This document shows positions 9,895 through 18,407 of a stretch of 64,000 nt of DNA, in pieces; position 1 is the stretch's first letter, and the number at the start of each line of letters is the position of its first letter. The translations under genes and the position numbers were made by a program. The stretch comes from Anaerolineales bacterium UBA6055 (GTDB taxonomy: Bacteria; Chloroflexota; Anaerolineae; Aggregatilineales; Phototrophicaceae), in contig DIYL01000040.1 of assembly GCA_002428985.1 (NCBI GenBank), positions 62,001 to 126,000 on the forward strand. The letters run 5' to 3'. The notes beneath the pieces were generated by a model. It was not told the origin of the DNA and searched no databases. It worked only from the letters and a program-made list of their open reading frames with translations.

Positions 9895-11454
9895 CTAGCC
9901 TTTTTCTCCCCAACCGCCACCACCGGGTGTCTCTATCCGGATGCGCGTGCCGTCTTCGATATAGGTTGTATATTTGCCACTGACGATTTCTGGCTGACTG
10001 TCACGTGTGATGGTGTTAATTCCGTTCTTGCCGGACTCACCACCATTTAACCCATAGGGGGCACGGATTCGGCGTTCACTATTGAGGGTGATGGTCGCTG
10101 GCACGAGGAATTCATATTCGCGGATGATACCATCCCCACCTTTATGTTTACCATCGCCGCCACTATTTTCGCGCAAGCTATAGCGTAGGACACGCATCGG
10201 TAACGTGTATTCGAGGGCTTCTACAGGGGTGTTTAAGGTGTTGGTCATATGGCTCTGGCGACCAGATAACCCATCGCCTTTAACTGATGCCCCATGCCCG
10301 CCCGCAATCGTCTCATAGTAGACAAATTGAGAGTCACCGATAAATCCGCCGACAGTGAAGTTATTCATTGTGCCTTGTGATGCAGCGGGGATTTTATCAG
10401 GCAATGCTTGTGCTAGTGCCCCCATAACAGTGTCAACAACACGCTGTCCCGTCTCGGTATTGCCGACTGCCACTGCTGCTGGAAAGCGTGGGTTTAATAC
10501 ACTATCATCTGGCGTTAGTACCATTACAGGTTGAAAACATCCGTCATTCACAGGTAAATCGTCTTCAGCTAACAGACGGACACAATACCATGTTGCTGAG
10601 CGTACAATAGCTGAGACGGCATTGACATTGCCGAGAACTTGGGGCGCGCTTCCCTCAAAATCCACAATCATTTGCTTATGATTAACGGTGAGGCGGACAT
10701 TAATCGGGATGTCAAATTCGGCTTGACCGTCACCTTCAAGCGCATCTTGGTAGGTGTAAGATCCATCGGGGATTTTTTCGATGATGGATTCGGTCATTTT
10801 GCGTGAATAATCTAATAGCGCATTGGCATGTTCGATCGTGGTTTCTACACTATATTTGACCATCATATCGAGCATACGATTTTCGCCGACACGATGCGCC
10901 GCCAGTTGTGCTTCTATATCGCCTGTGCGTTCCTCAGGATTACGACTATTAGCGATAATTAATGTCATCGCGCCCTCGTTCATCCAACCACTGAGGCGTA
11001 ATTTGAGTGGGGGGATAATAATGCCTTCTTGATATAACTCGGTACTGAGTGGTAATGACCCGGGTGACATGCCGCCAACATCGGCATGATGTGCTCGACT
11101 GGCAACAAAGTAGACTAGGTCACCCCCTGCAAATATCGGTGAGATCATCGTAATGTCTGGTAAATGTGTTCCACCATGATAGGGGTCATTGAGCACAATC
11201 ACATCACCTGGAGCGAATTCCTCAAATTTATCAATCGCCGATGCAACGGATGCGGGCATACTGCCTAGATGTACCGGAATATGGGCCGCCTGTGCGACCA
11301 TGCGCGCTTGTGCATCAAACACCGCGCAACTGAAATCAAGCCGTTCGCGGATATTCGGGCTAAAACTGGCGCGTTGGAGGGTTACACCCATTTCTTCTGC
11401 GACTGAGGCAAATAAATTTTTGAAGACTTCTAAACTAATAGCATCAACTGGCAT
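9895..11454 (-). CDS. hyuB: Hydantoinase B / oxoprolinase family beta subunit
   Basis: A 519-residue protein of the HyuB family. It opens with DAISLEVFKNLFASVAEEMG and carries GSMPASV, VIVLNDPYHGGTHLPDI and, near the C-terminus, APYGLNGGESG and the terminal GGGGWG, all typical of this family. HyuB works with HyuA in ATP-dependent ring opening of N-methylhydantoin, 5-oxoproline or related substrates, or in acetone-carboxylase-like reactions. AAGGT upstream supports the start. The matching hyuA-type gene lies 4 kb away on the opposite strand rather than adjacent, which is unusual for this pair. Exact substrate unknown. Confidence 0.9.
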   Translation of the reverse strand: MPVDAISLEVFKNLFASVAEEMGVTLQRASFSPNIRERLDFSCAVFDAQARMVAQAAHIPVHLGSMPASVASAIDKFEEFAPGDVIVLNDPYHGGTHLPDITMISPIFAGGDLVYFVASRAHHADVGGMSPGSLPLSTELYQEGIIIPPLKLRLSGWMNEGAMTLIIANSRNPEERTGDIEAQLAAHRVGENRMLDMMVKYSVETTIEHANALLDYSRKMTESIIEKIPDGSYTYQDALEGDGQAEFDIPINVRLTVNHKQMIVDFEGSAPQVLGNVNAVSAIVRSATWYCVRLLAEDDLPVNDGCFQPVMVLTPDDSVLNPRFPAAVAVGNTETGQRVVDTVMGALAQALPDKIPAASQGTMNNFTVGGFIGDSQFVYYETIAGGHGASVKGDGLSGRQSHMTNTLNTPVEALEYTLPMRVLRYSLRENSGGDGKHKGGDGIIREYEFLVPATITLNSERRIRAPYGLNGGESGKNGINTITRDSQPEIVSGKYTTYIEDGTRIRIETPGGGGWGEKG

Positions 11455-11548
11455 GATTTGACCTTATATAATTCGGTGTATGCTAGAAAATTAACATAAA
11501 TATAGAGGGAAGCACAGTCATAAAGTCGAGTCTACTATATTTTTGCGT

Positions 11549-12199
11549 TTAGCGAATAACATTCATTAGCTTCTGTTCAAATTCTGCATCATTATCTAAT
11601 CGTGATAATATTCGGCTCGCCCCATCTGCAAAATCATCTGGATCATTACGAAAATTTTGTCTGACAGAGTCTAGAGAAACACGCTCGCACTTAAACCCTT
11701 GGACAGAACCATCGGTGTCATCGTCAAATACTTTGACACTTCCGTTGATAGGGTTGGCATTGCTCGGTAAGAAAACGACAAACCCGGTTGAATATTCGAC
11801 ATTCATAGGTTGATCAACTGACATTTCACCAAGGTCTGTAAACATGTGAATATCTGAGATTGGTAAGATATACGGCTCACTATTGATACTAAGCCATATT
11901 TCTTCGCGAGCCTCTTGGATTGCTGTTTTGACAACGACATCCTTTAGACCATTATTGCCATTGAGGAGTGCAAAATCGAAGCTAACATGCCCCCCGTTAA
12001 AATCTTGGCAATTTGGATAAAGTCGTCGATTGGCAGCTCGCCGATGAATTAAAACATCTTGTGTACCTTTGAATACAGGGATTAGTTGCACCGTCATATG
12101 TGGAACTCTCATACGATGGGCTAGACCGGATGTCATACATCCATGAACCTCAAATCTGGTTCCTGTTTTTTGTACAATAGTTAGATACTCATGAGGCAT
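11549..12199 (-). CDS. Nudix hydrolase-like protein
   Basis: A 216-residue protein. Around residues 70-110 it carries a stretched Nudix-like box: GGHV, then after an insertion AIQEAREEI, where the family has GGxxE and AxRExxEE; the usual Arg is Gln. Nudix enzymes cleave nucleoside diphosphates linked to another group. I set the start at 12199 because AAAGG lies about 10 bases upstream and residues before it (frame open from 12274) look non-conserved. It stands alone, divergent from the DUF456 gene. The loosened box means activity is not certain. Confidence 0.6.
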   Translation of the reverse strand: MPHEYLTIVQKTGTRFEVHGCMTSGLAHRMRVPHMTVQLIPVFKGTQDVLIHRRAANRRLYPNCQDFNGGHVSFDFALLNGNNGLKDVVVKTAIQEAREEIWLSINSEPYILPISDIHMFTDLGEMSVDQPMNVEYSTGFVVFLPSNANPINGSVKVFDDDTDGSVQGFKCERVSLDSVRQNFRNDPDDFADGASRILSRLDNDAEFEQKLMNVIR

Positions 12200-12434
12200 T
12201 GTGAGATTACCTTTATGTGATGTCATGCTGGACTGATTATGATTGTTCACGCAGCAAAACGCAAACAACCGCAATGTATCTATGAAATTTCGAGATGTCT
12301 GTTCATTGCTTGCTTTTACTTAAAATCGATAAAGTGTATAAAACTCGTACAAAGCGAGCGTAGGATGCGACATATTGTTTCGATTTCACGTATACTAAAT
12401 GTAGTGATGTCTATTGGTCTATTTAGGTTCGTAT

Positions 12435-12914
12435 ATGGAAATTCTTGTATTCATAATAATGGTTGCCGCTTTGCTCCTCATCATGATTCCGGCAGTTCCT
12501 GTGTCGGCAGTGGAATGGGCGATTCTGATGATCTTTGGTGCGTTGACGGCGTTCGAACAGATCACTGTTCCGGCAGCAATTTTGGCAACTGTCTTAATGG
12601 TTATCGGCTCATCCTCACAATATTGGGCACCCTTCCTTGGGCTAAAAGGAAAGCAGATGTCGTGTCTGAGTATTATTGGGTTTTTCATCGGCGCGATCAT
12701 CGGGACAGCCGTGATACCCATACCGTTTTTAGGAACGATTGTCGGTGGTGTATTAGCTGTCATGGTGATTGAATTCTTGAATACACAAGACTGGCGTGCA
12801 TCATTAATCGGCGGGAAGGCAGCACTTAAAACCTACATTATCGGCATGGTAATGGAGTTTGTTTTTTCGGTCCTCATCATCATCACGTTTGTTGTAAGCG
12901 TGACAACAGTGTAA
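12435..12914 (+). CDS. DUF456-like small membrane protein
   Basis: A 159-residue, strongly hydrophobic protein with about five membrane helices, including an MIPAVPVSAVEWAILMIFGA segment, a glycine-rich IIGFFIGAIIGTAVIPIPFLG stretch broken by proline, and ALKTYIIGMVMEFVFS near the end. This order resembles the DUF456 family of glycine-rich integral membrane proteins with unknown function. The ATG at 12435 has AGG about 9 bases upstream. It is divergent from the Nudix gene and 104 bases ahead of the reductase gene. Confidence 0.68.
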   Translation: MEILVFIIMVAALLLIMIPAVPVSAVEWAILMIFGALTAFEQITVPAAILATVLMVIGSSSQYWAPFLGLKGKQMSCLSIIGFFIGAIIGTAVIPIPFLGTIVGGVLAVMVIEFLNTQDWRASLIGGKAALKTYIIGMVMEFVFSVLIIITFVVSVTTV

Positions 12915-13018
12915 AAAACCTCTCAATTTCGTTATGTATTGTGACATCGTAATGCTTTTACGGTTAATTTTTCGTTACAATATGATTGACTACTTCCCAA
13001 AATCAAATGAGGTCATCT

Positions 13019-14128
13019 ATGGCACAGGATACATTTGCCTTTATCATCCACCCGATTCAAATCAAGAAAGACGTTAAGCGTAAGTTTCCGTTCCTCGGTA
13101 CAGTCTTGCCAGAGCCTGTGATTAACTATGCATCGCGCTATTTCCCGCCATTATATATTTCGGAGATAACGGGCATTACTTCGCAAGATACCGGCAACGA
13201 AACATTGGGTTGGTTTTTGGCATGTCCATATACACCGCCGACGATGATGTCACTCCCTGTAAAAACGGTGTACAACAAAATTATCCAGACTGGACGTAAA
13301 GCTGAATCACTCGGTGCAAAGATGCTGGGGTTAGGTGCATTTACATCGGTTGTTGGTGATGCGGGTGTGACGATTGCTGAGGCTCTAGATATTCCTGTGA
13401 CAACGGGTGATAGTTATACTGTGGCAATTGCAGTAGAAGCAATGTATGAAGCTGCTAATCAAATGGGAATCGACATTTCTCAGGCGACTGTCGCTGTTGT
13501 CGGTGCAACAGGTGCGATTGGGAAAGCTTGTTCACAATTATTGTCTTTAGATGTGGGTAAATTAATCGTGGTGGGACGACGAGCTGATGCAACTGATGCC
13601 GTGTGTGAGGTCTGTAGTGGTAATCACGCTGAGGTTGTTGCATCTACACAGATGGCTGATATTTATCAGGCTGACCTTATCTTGACTGTGACGAGTGCGA
13701 TTGATGCTGTCATTGAACCTGAACATTTAAAACCCGGTGCTGTGGTTCTTGATGTGGCACGCCCACGTGATGTATCGGTACGGGTGGCGCAAGAGCGTAG
13801 TGATGTGCTGGTGATTGAAGGTGGGATGGTTGAAGTCCCTGGTCAACATCCTGATTTTCATTTTAATTTTGGTTTCCCCGAACGTAAGGTCTTTGCTTGC
13901 ATGGCAGAAACAATTGTGCTCTCACTTGAAGGACATTATGAAGATTATACTGTCGGTCGAGATATTGAGTTGTGGCGCATTCAAGAAATTCAGAAAATCG
14001 CGAGACGACATGGGTTCAAGCTAGCTGGATTGCGTAGTTTTGAACATGCCGTCACGCAAGACAAAATTGATGCTGTACGGGAACAAGCGGTTATTAATCG
14101 CAAAACATGGTCACCTGTCATCTCTTAG
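13019..14128 (+). CDS. Acyl-ACP reductase (AAR)-like oxidoreductase
   Basis: A 369-residue protein resembling the cyanobacterial long-chain acyl-ACP reductase. Visible parallels are LGLGAFTSVVGDAG then TTGDSYTVA (103-135), the NADP-binding GIDISQATVAVVGATGAIG (150-168), and FACMAETIVLSLEG with Cys at residue 294, matching the acyl-carrying Cys294 of the Synechococcus enzyme. AAR makes fatty aldehydes from acyl-ACP. No aldehyde-deformylating oxygenase gene, its usual cyanobacterial partner, lies in the window. The start at 13019 has GAGG at ideal spacing; the frame opens slightly earlier at 12986 and 13007. A generic shikimate-dehydrogenase-like Rossmann enzyme is the alternative reading. Confidence 0.72.
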   Translation: MAQDTFAFIIHPIQIKKDVKRKFPFLGTVLPEPVINYASRYFPPLYISEITGITSQDTGNETLGWFLACPYTPPTMMSLPVKTVYNKIIQTGRKAESLGAKMLGLGAFTSVVGDAGVTIAEALDIPVTTGDSYTVAIAVEAMYEAANQMGIDISQATVAVVGATGAIGKACSQLLSLDVGKLIVVGRRADATDAVCEVCSGNHAEVVASTQMADIYQADLILTVTSAIDAVIEPEHLKPGAVVLDVARPRDVSVRVAQERSDVLVIEGGMVEVPGQHPDFHFNFGFPERKVFACMAETIVLSLEGHYEDYTVGRDIELWRIQEIQKIARRHGFKLAGLRSFEHAVTQDKIDAVREQAVINRKTWSPVIS

Positions 14129-14201
14129 TGTGTCTTTACAATTTTGGTTGGTTCTTGAGGACATATGCGATGCATGTCTTTTTGATTGATATATAGAAAT
14201 A

Positions 14202-14235
14202 CAAAAGGCGCTGGATGCCCGCCCAACGCCTTTTG
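14202..14235. terminator. Bidirectional terminator-like hairpin
   Basis: CAAAAGGCG and CGCCTTTTG form a 9-base perfect stem around a 16-base loop, with A/T-rich outer arms that supply a T run for either strand. It sits between the convergent AAR-like and hsp20 genes and can serve both. Confidence 0.75.
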
Positions 14236-14266
14236 CAGAATGTAGGGAGAATGATGTTTGCTAGTG

Positions 14267-14716
14267 TTAGTTATTTCCGTTTGATACGGTGACTGGGATT
14301 TGACGTGGCTTAGCTTCTTCTGCCTTGGGCACGACGATATTGAGTACACCATTATCAAAGCTGGCTTCGATTGCGTCACCGGTGACAGGGACTGGGAAGC
14401 GCAAGCTACGACTAAATGAACCGCTCCGACGTTCGCGGACTAATACGCGGGTGTTATCCTCGTATTCTTCGGCAGCGACTTCTGCATTGATCGATAATAC
14501 GTCATCATGGATGTTTACTGAGATGTCATCAAGATTGACGCCTGGTAAATTTGTACGGACACTGTATGTATCTTCGGTTTCATCAATATCAACAGCTAGA
14601 CCGAATGCTTTATTTTCAAATTCGTTCATTTTGCCCATACGACGGCGATTGTCTTCTAGGAGTTCGTTGACAAATTGGGTGTATGGGTGTTTGCGAGTGC
14701 GAATAATCATACTCAT
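14267..14716 (-). CDS. Small heat shock protein, Hsp20 family
   Basis: A 149-residue alpha-crystallin-type chaperone that holds unfolding proteins in oligomers. The core domain (about 45-140) shows FGLAVDIDETEDTYSVRTNL, LPGV, the L-R-FPVPV strand and the consensus DNGVLNIVVPKAEE. The C-terminal IPV motif, which docks into neighbouring subunits, is present (RQIPVTV). AGGAG 8 bases upstream sets the start at 14716; an ATG at 14743 would add 9 residues but has no such site. Transcribed alone; no CIRCE-type inverted repeat was seen upstream. Confidence 0.93.
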   Translation of the reverse strand: MSMIIRTRKHPYTQFVNELLEDNRRRMGKMNEFENKAFGLAVDIDETEDTYSVRTNLPGVNLDDISVNIHDDVLSINAEVAAEEYEDNTRVLVRERRSGSFSRSLRFPVPVTGDAIEASFDNGVLNIVVPKAEEAKPRQIPVTVSNGNN

Positions 14717-14925
14717 GTTTCTAACTCCTGTTTTTTCTCTCATCTATTTACATCTATAGAATATCTGCTGAATGTATGAGAAATAAAAACACCGTGTAAG
14801 AGATGCGATAGAGAGTATAAACAGAATATAAACAAGCTAAGAATAACCTTATGGTTTTTAGACCTTATGCTTGCATGTACTAGAAACATAAGAAGTAGTC
14901 TCTAGTATATTAAGGATCAGTGTTT

Positions 14926-15329
14926 ATGCCGTTAGAGATTCATGATTAGTTGAGAATCGCGCTGTTTTTATTCGGATGTGAGGTGATGTTACACTGGATG
15001 ATTTGCGGGATAGTGCACGGATGACATTGGAAGTCTTAGAAAATGCTGACCACACGATCCATGAAATTATAGACCAAAGCGAAGTTGCCAATATCCCCAA
15101 CAATATCAATGAAATCAACAGTTTCACAAGCCCTGTGACCAACCATGACAAAATGGGATGGATTATTATCTACGGGAGGCAGAATAAGTTGCTGAAATTT
15201 ATTGCATCCATTGCAGGACATGTAACATGTTCAAATAATCGTCTTGTTGATACACGACAAGATGCAATTAAATCATTGATAAAATTAGAGCCATCACTTG
15301 CCGAACATTTAAATAGCCTTGTCGAATAA
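14926..15329 (+). pseudogene. Broken small STAS/SpoIIAA-like gene
   Basis: The frame starts at ATG 14926 (AAGGAT upstream) with MPLEIHD and hits TAG after seven codons. Moving one frame continues as LVENRAVFIRM, then a TGA at 14979, then GDVTLDDLRDSARMTLEVLENADHTI-type sequence to the stop at 15329. The joined product, about 130 residues, reads like one small alpha/beta protein of the STAS-like type (GDVTLDDLR, then DKMGWIIIYG). One base lost near 14946 plus one stop gained accounts for it. A shortened protein from ATG 15021 is still possible. The fold assignment is tentative. Confidence 0.6.
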
Positions 15330-15421
15330 CTCTGGCTTCTAATTGACGTTCAACTTGTTAGAGATGCCTGCTATCATATCCCTAAGTCTATTAATCATTA
15401 TTCAATATGGGATGGGTTGTT

Positions 15422-17401
15422 ATGCAGGTAGGCGTAGACATTGGCGGGACGTTCACAGACCTTGTATTAAGCGACAATGGTAAACTTCAAATCTATAAGT
15501 TGCTGAGTTCGCCCCATAATCCAGCAGAGTCGATGTTGTCGGGATTAGATATTATTACACCCGGTGGCATCAGTGCGCTGACACAAGTTGCCCACGGGTC
15601 AACAGTTGCTACAAATGCCATCCTCGAACGCAAAGGCGCAAATGTTGCATTGATTACTACGGCTGGTTTTCGTGATATGTTGTTTATCGGTCGTCAAAAC
15701 CGTCCGGTACTCTACGATTTATATCCCGCATTGCCGGAACCTCTCATCCCTCGTGAGCAATGTTATGAGGTGCCAGAACGTCTAGACTATCGTGGTGATG
15801 TGTTAACACCACTAGATTTGAACGCATTAGATAAAGTCCTCAAGCAAATTATTACAAAGCAGATTGATGCCATTGCAGTGAGCTTGTTATTTAGTTATGT
15901 GAATCCCGTGCATGAACAACAGATCAAAGAACAGATTTTGAAGATGGGGATTGTGGATAACGACTGGCAAGTCGTGCTGTCATCTGATGTTTTGCCAGAA
16001 TTCCGCGAGTATGAGCGTACCAGTACCATTGCATTGGAATCATATGTCCGCCCGATTATGTCCACTTACATCACAGAATTAGAAGAAAAATTACCCAAAG
16101 AAACCTCTTTACGGATTATGAAATCTGACGGTGGTGTCATGCGTGCGAACCGTGTGCGTGAACAAGCCATCAATACAGCATTGAGTGGCCCAGCTGCTGG
16201 TGTGATGGGGGCATTTCATGTATCAAAACTTGCTGGATATGATCAAATCATCACATTGGATATGGGTGGAACATCAACCGATGTCGCGTTAATTGCAGGT
16301 CAACCGCAACCACGTCCTGAATCTGAGATTGATAATTTACCGTTGCGTGTGCGAATGCTCGACATTGAGACGATTGGCGCAGGTGGTGGCTCGATTGCAC
16401 GGGTTGATGCAGGTGGTGCGTTACGGGTTGGGCCTGAATCCGCTGGGGCAACACCAGGACCTGTGGTGTATGGAAACGGCGGTCAACAAGTTACAGTCAG
16501 TGACGCAAATGCGATGTTAGGACGGCTAGATCCTGATTATTTCTTGGGTGGTCGCATGACACTTGATCTGGCTGCTGGGCAGAATGCGATGCAAACTTTG
16601 GCGCAACAGGTTAATCTCTCCGACATTGATACAGCAAAAGGTGTGATTGATATTGCCAACGTTAATATTGATCGTGCCTTACGAAGGGTGTCAATCGCGC
16701 GGGGACACGATCCTCGTGATTTTACTCTGGTGGCATTTGGTGGTGCTGGTCCACTGCATGCGTGTGAGGTTGCGCAACAGTTAGATATTCCCCGTGTGCT
16801 TGTTCCACATACACCGGGCGTGTTATGTGCGTTGGGATTATTGGTGGCGGATGTCGCTGTGGATTATAGTCGGTCAATTATGCGTTTAGCGACACGCAAT
16901 ACCATTGCTCGATTGCGCGCCGAACAGATTGAGTTAATTGCGCAGGGCAAAAAAGACTTGGAGCAAGAGGGCATAGCTGAAGATGAGATGCTGTTCAGTG
17001 TGACGCTCGACTTGCGTTATGAAGGGCAGGCGTATGAGCTCAACGTTCCGTTTGGACGCAATATCATTCGTATGTTTAATGAAGCGCATGAAGTGACTTA
17101 TGGGCACGCGATGCCAAATCGTCGCATCGAGATTGTTAATCTGCGTGTTAATGGAACGGGTATCATCGAGAAACCGCTATTTACAGCGACGCTTGCAGGC
17201 GCATTTGATGCGAAACCCTTTGCAGAAAAAGAGTCCCCATTAGGCACAAAGATCCAATTGTTTAACCGTGATGCACTGGATGCAGGTGCGACTTTTGCAG
17301 GTGAAGCACTGGTATTTCAACTTGATAGCACAACCTATGTTCCTGCTGGGTGGGGTGCTCGGGTTGATGGCTACAAGAATTTAATCCTTGAAAAAGCTTA
17401 A
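15422..17401 (+). CDS. hyuA: Hydantoinase A / oxoprolinase family alpha subunit
   Basis: A 659-residue ATPase-fold protein of the HyuA family. Motifs in order: VGVDIGGTFTDLVL at the N-terminus (phosphate-binding), VAHGSTVATNAILERKGA, GPAAGVMGA, ITLDMGGTSTDVALI (metal and nucleotide site), GAGGGSIARVDAGGALRVG and PESAGATPGPVVYG. It activates the ring amide with ATP for opening together with HyuB. The ATG at 15422 begins directly with the conserved core; an in-frame ATG at 15407 adds five residues and lacks a better ribosome site. The kinase gene starts 2 bases after its stop. Its HyuB partner is on the other strand at 9.9-11.5 kb. Substrate unknown. Confidence 0.92.
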   Translation: MQVGVDIGGTFTDLVLSDNGKLQIYKLLSSPHNPAESMLSGLDIITPGGISALTQVAHGSTVATNAILERKGANVALITTAGFRDMLFIGRQNRPVLYDLYPALPEPLIPREQCYEVPERLDYRGDVLTPLDLNALDKVLKQIITKQIDAIAVSLLFSYVNPVHEQQIKEQILKMGIVDNDWQVVLSSDVLPEFREYERTSTIALESYVRPIMSTYITELEEKLPKETSLRIMKSDGGVMRANRVREQAINTALSGPAAGVMGAFHVSKLAGYDQIITLDMGGTSTDVALIAGQPQPRPESEIDNLPLRVRMLDIETIGAGGGSIARVDAGGALRVGPESAGATPGPVVYGNGGQQVTVSDANAMLGRLDPDYFLGGRMTLDLAAGQNAMQTLAQQVNLSDIDTAKGVIDIANVNIDRALRRVSIARGHDPRDFTLVAFGGAGPLHACEVAQQLDIPRVLVPHTPGVLCALGLLVADVAVDYSRSIMRLATRNTIARLRAEQIELIAQGKKDLEQEGIAEDEMLFSVTLDLRYEGQAYELNVPFGRNIIRMFNEAHEVTYGHAMPNRRIEIVNLRVNGTGIIEKPLFTATLAGAFDAKPFAEKESPLGTKIQLFNRDALDAGATFAGEALVFQLDSTTYVPAGWGARVDGYKNLILEKA

Positions 17402-17403
17402 TC

Positions 17404-17847
17404 ATGCAAGCATTGATTTTTGTTGGATTGCAGGGGAGTGGCAAATCGACATTCTATAAACAGAACTTCTTCCATAGCCATATGCGGATTAACCTCGACA
17501 TGCTCAAACGGCGCAAACGTGAGGAACATCTGATTCAGGCCTGTTTCGAGACGGGACAAGCATTTGTCGTTGATAACACAAATCTGACACGTCCTAGTCG
17601 CTTTCATTACATTCAACAAGCGAAACTCAATAAATTTGAGGTGATTGGATATTATTTTCGCGCAGATGTAGATCGCTCGTTGGAATGGAACAGCCAACGT
17701 GAGGGTAAAGCCAGAGTACCAGATTTAGCGATTTTGGGTGCATACAAAAAGCTCGAACTCCCATCGTATGATGAAGGCTTTGACACCCTTTATTATGTTA
17801 CGGTTGATGAAGAAAATCAGTTTATTGTTGAGGACTGGCAATCCTAG
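17404..17847 (+). CDS. P-loop polynucleotide-kinase-like ATPase
   Basis: A 147-residue P-loop protein. Walker A GLQGSGKST lies at residues 8-16, a LDMLKRRKREEHLI segment follows, then FVVDNTNLTRPSRFHYI, the DNTN-x5-R signature of kinases related to the T4 polynucleotide kinase 5'-kinase domain (AAA_33). That family phosphorylates 5'-OH ends of RNA or DNA, though small-molecule kinases also occur. It starts 2 bases after hyuA and overlaps the convergent MazF-type gene by 4 bases. A Thg1-like gene lies 560 bases downstream on the same strand. The neighbours suggest RNA end repair; this is inference. Confidence 0.78.
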   Translation: MQALIFVGLQGSGKSTFYKQNFFHSHMRINLDMLKRRKREEHLIQACFETGQAFVVDNTNLTRPSRFHYIQQAKLNKFEVIGYYFRADVDRSLEWNSQREGKARVPDLAILGAYKKLELPSYDEGFDTLYYVTVDEENQFIVEDWQS

Positions 17848-17861
17848 CGGTAATAGGATTG
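17839..17861. terminator. Hairpin containing both convergent stop codons
   Basis: CAATCCTA and TAGGATTG form an 8-base perfect stem with a 7-base loop. On the plus strand TAAAAATTT follows. The left arm contains the stop codons of both the kinase gene and the opposing MazF-type gene, so it can end transcription from either side within coding sequence. Confidence 0.55.
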
Positions 17862-18320
17862 TAAAAATTTGATACCTGATAAAATTTGATCGACGCGTTG
17901 TTTACTTAATGTTCCAACATATTCCCCTAATTGATTCTTGTTGATACTTGATATTTTCGATACTTCGACGACGCTCTGTTTTGATAGATTAGCTTCTTCT
18001 TTGTCCAACAAAACATTTCCCTGTCTATTGGCTCTGTCTCTATTCGAGGTCAATGCGCATATAACCGTGGTGTCGATTCTGCTATGGTTGAATAGATCGT
18101 CTTGCACTACGACATACGGATGTGGAATCGCCGAGTGATGTGGCAATTTTGCCCAATAAATATCGCCTTGGTTGATGATTTTATTTTCTGCTTGCGAATA
18201 ATGGCTGAGATATTGTTCTAATGCTGTTTCTACTATTTCGTTTAGTGATACATCATAGATTTCAGTATGTTTCTTGAGGTCTGAATGTAGAGTATCATTA
18301 AGTGTGAGGGTGTATTCCAT
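17844..18320 (-). CDS. Fused RHH antitoxin-like domain and MazF/PemK ribonuclease
   Basis: A 158-residue fusion. Residues 1-45 (YTLTLNDTLHSDLKKH, then VSLNEIVETALEQYL) look like a ribbon-helix-helix DNA-binding antitoxin segment. Residues 49-158 are a MazF/PemK fold: QGDIYWAKL, HPYVVVQDD, VICALTSN, GNVLL and VVEVSKISSINKNQLGEYVG. MazF cuts RNA at short motifs, leaving 5'-OH ends. The usual catalytic RP dipeptide is HP here. No separate antitoxin gene is adjacent. The start at 18320 has GGAAAG upstream. It is divergent from the Thg1-like gene (87 bases) and convergent with the kinase gene. The fusion might be self-regulating. Confidence 0.8.
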   Translation of the reverse strand: MEYTLTLNDTLHSDLKKHTEIYDVSLNEIVETALEQYLSHYSQAENKIINQGDIYWAKLPHHSAIPHPYVVVQDDLFNHSRIDTTVICALTSNRDRANRQGNVLLDKEEANLSKQSVVEVSKISSINKNQLGEYVGTLSKQRVDQILSGIKFLQSYYR

Positions 18321-18407
18321 AAGAGCTTTCCAGTTATTAGGGTCATGGCATTGTCAGTAAACTTTTCGATTCTACTATAGAAGCAATTAGCACATGGACT
18401 ATTCAAA

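Noticed and set aside
14924..15151. A minus-strand hydrophobic reading frame opposite the STAS-like pseudogene
   Set aside because: The plus strand carries the better protein-like sequence and a ribosome site; the hydrophobic translation is a by-product of the antisense frame.
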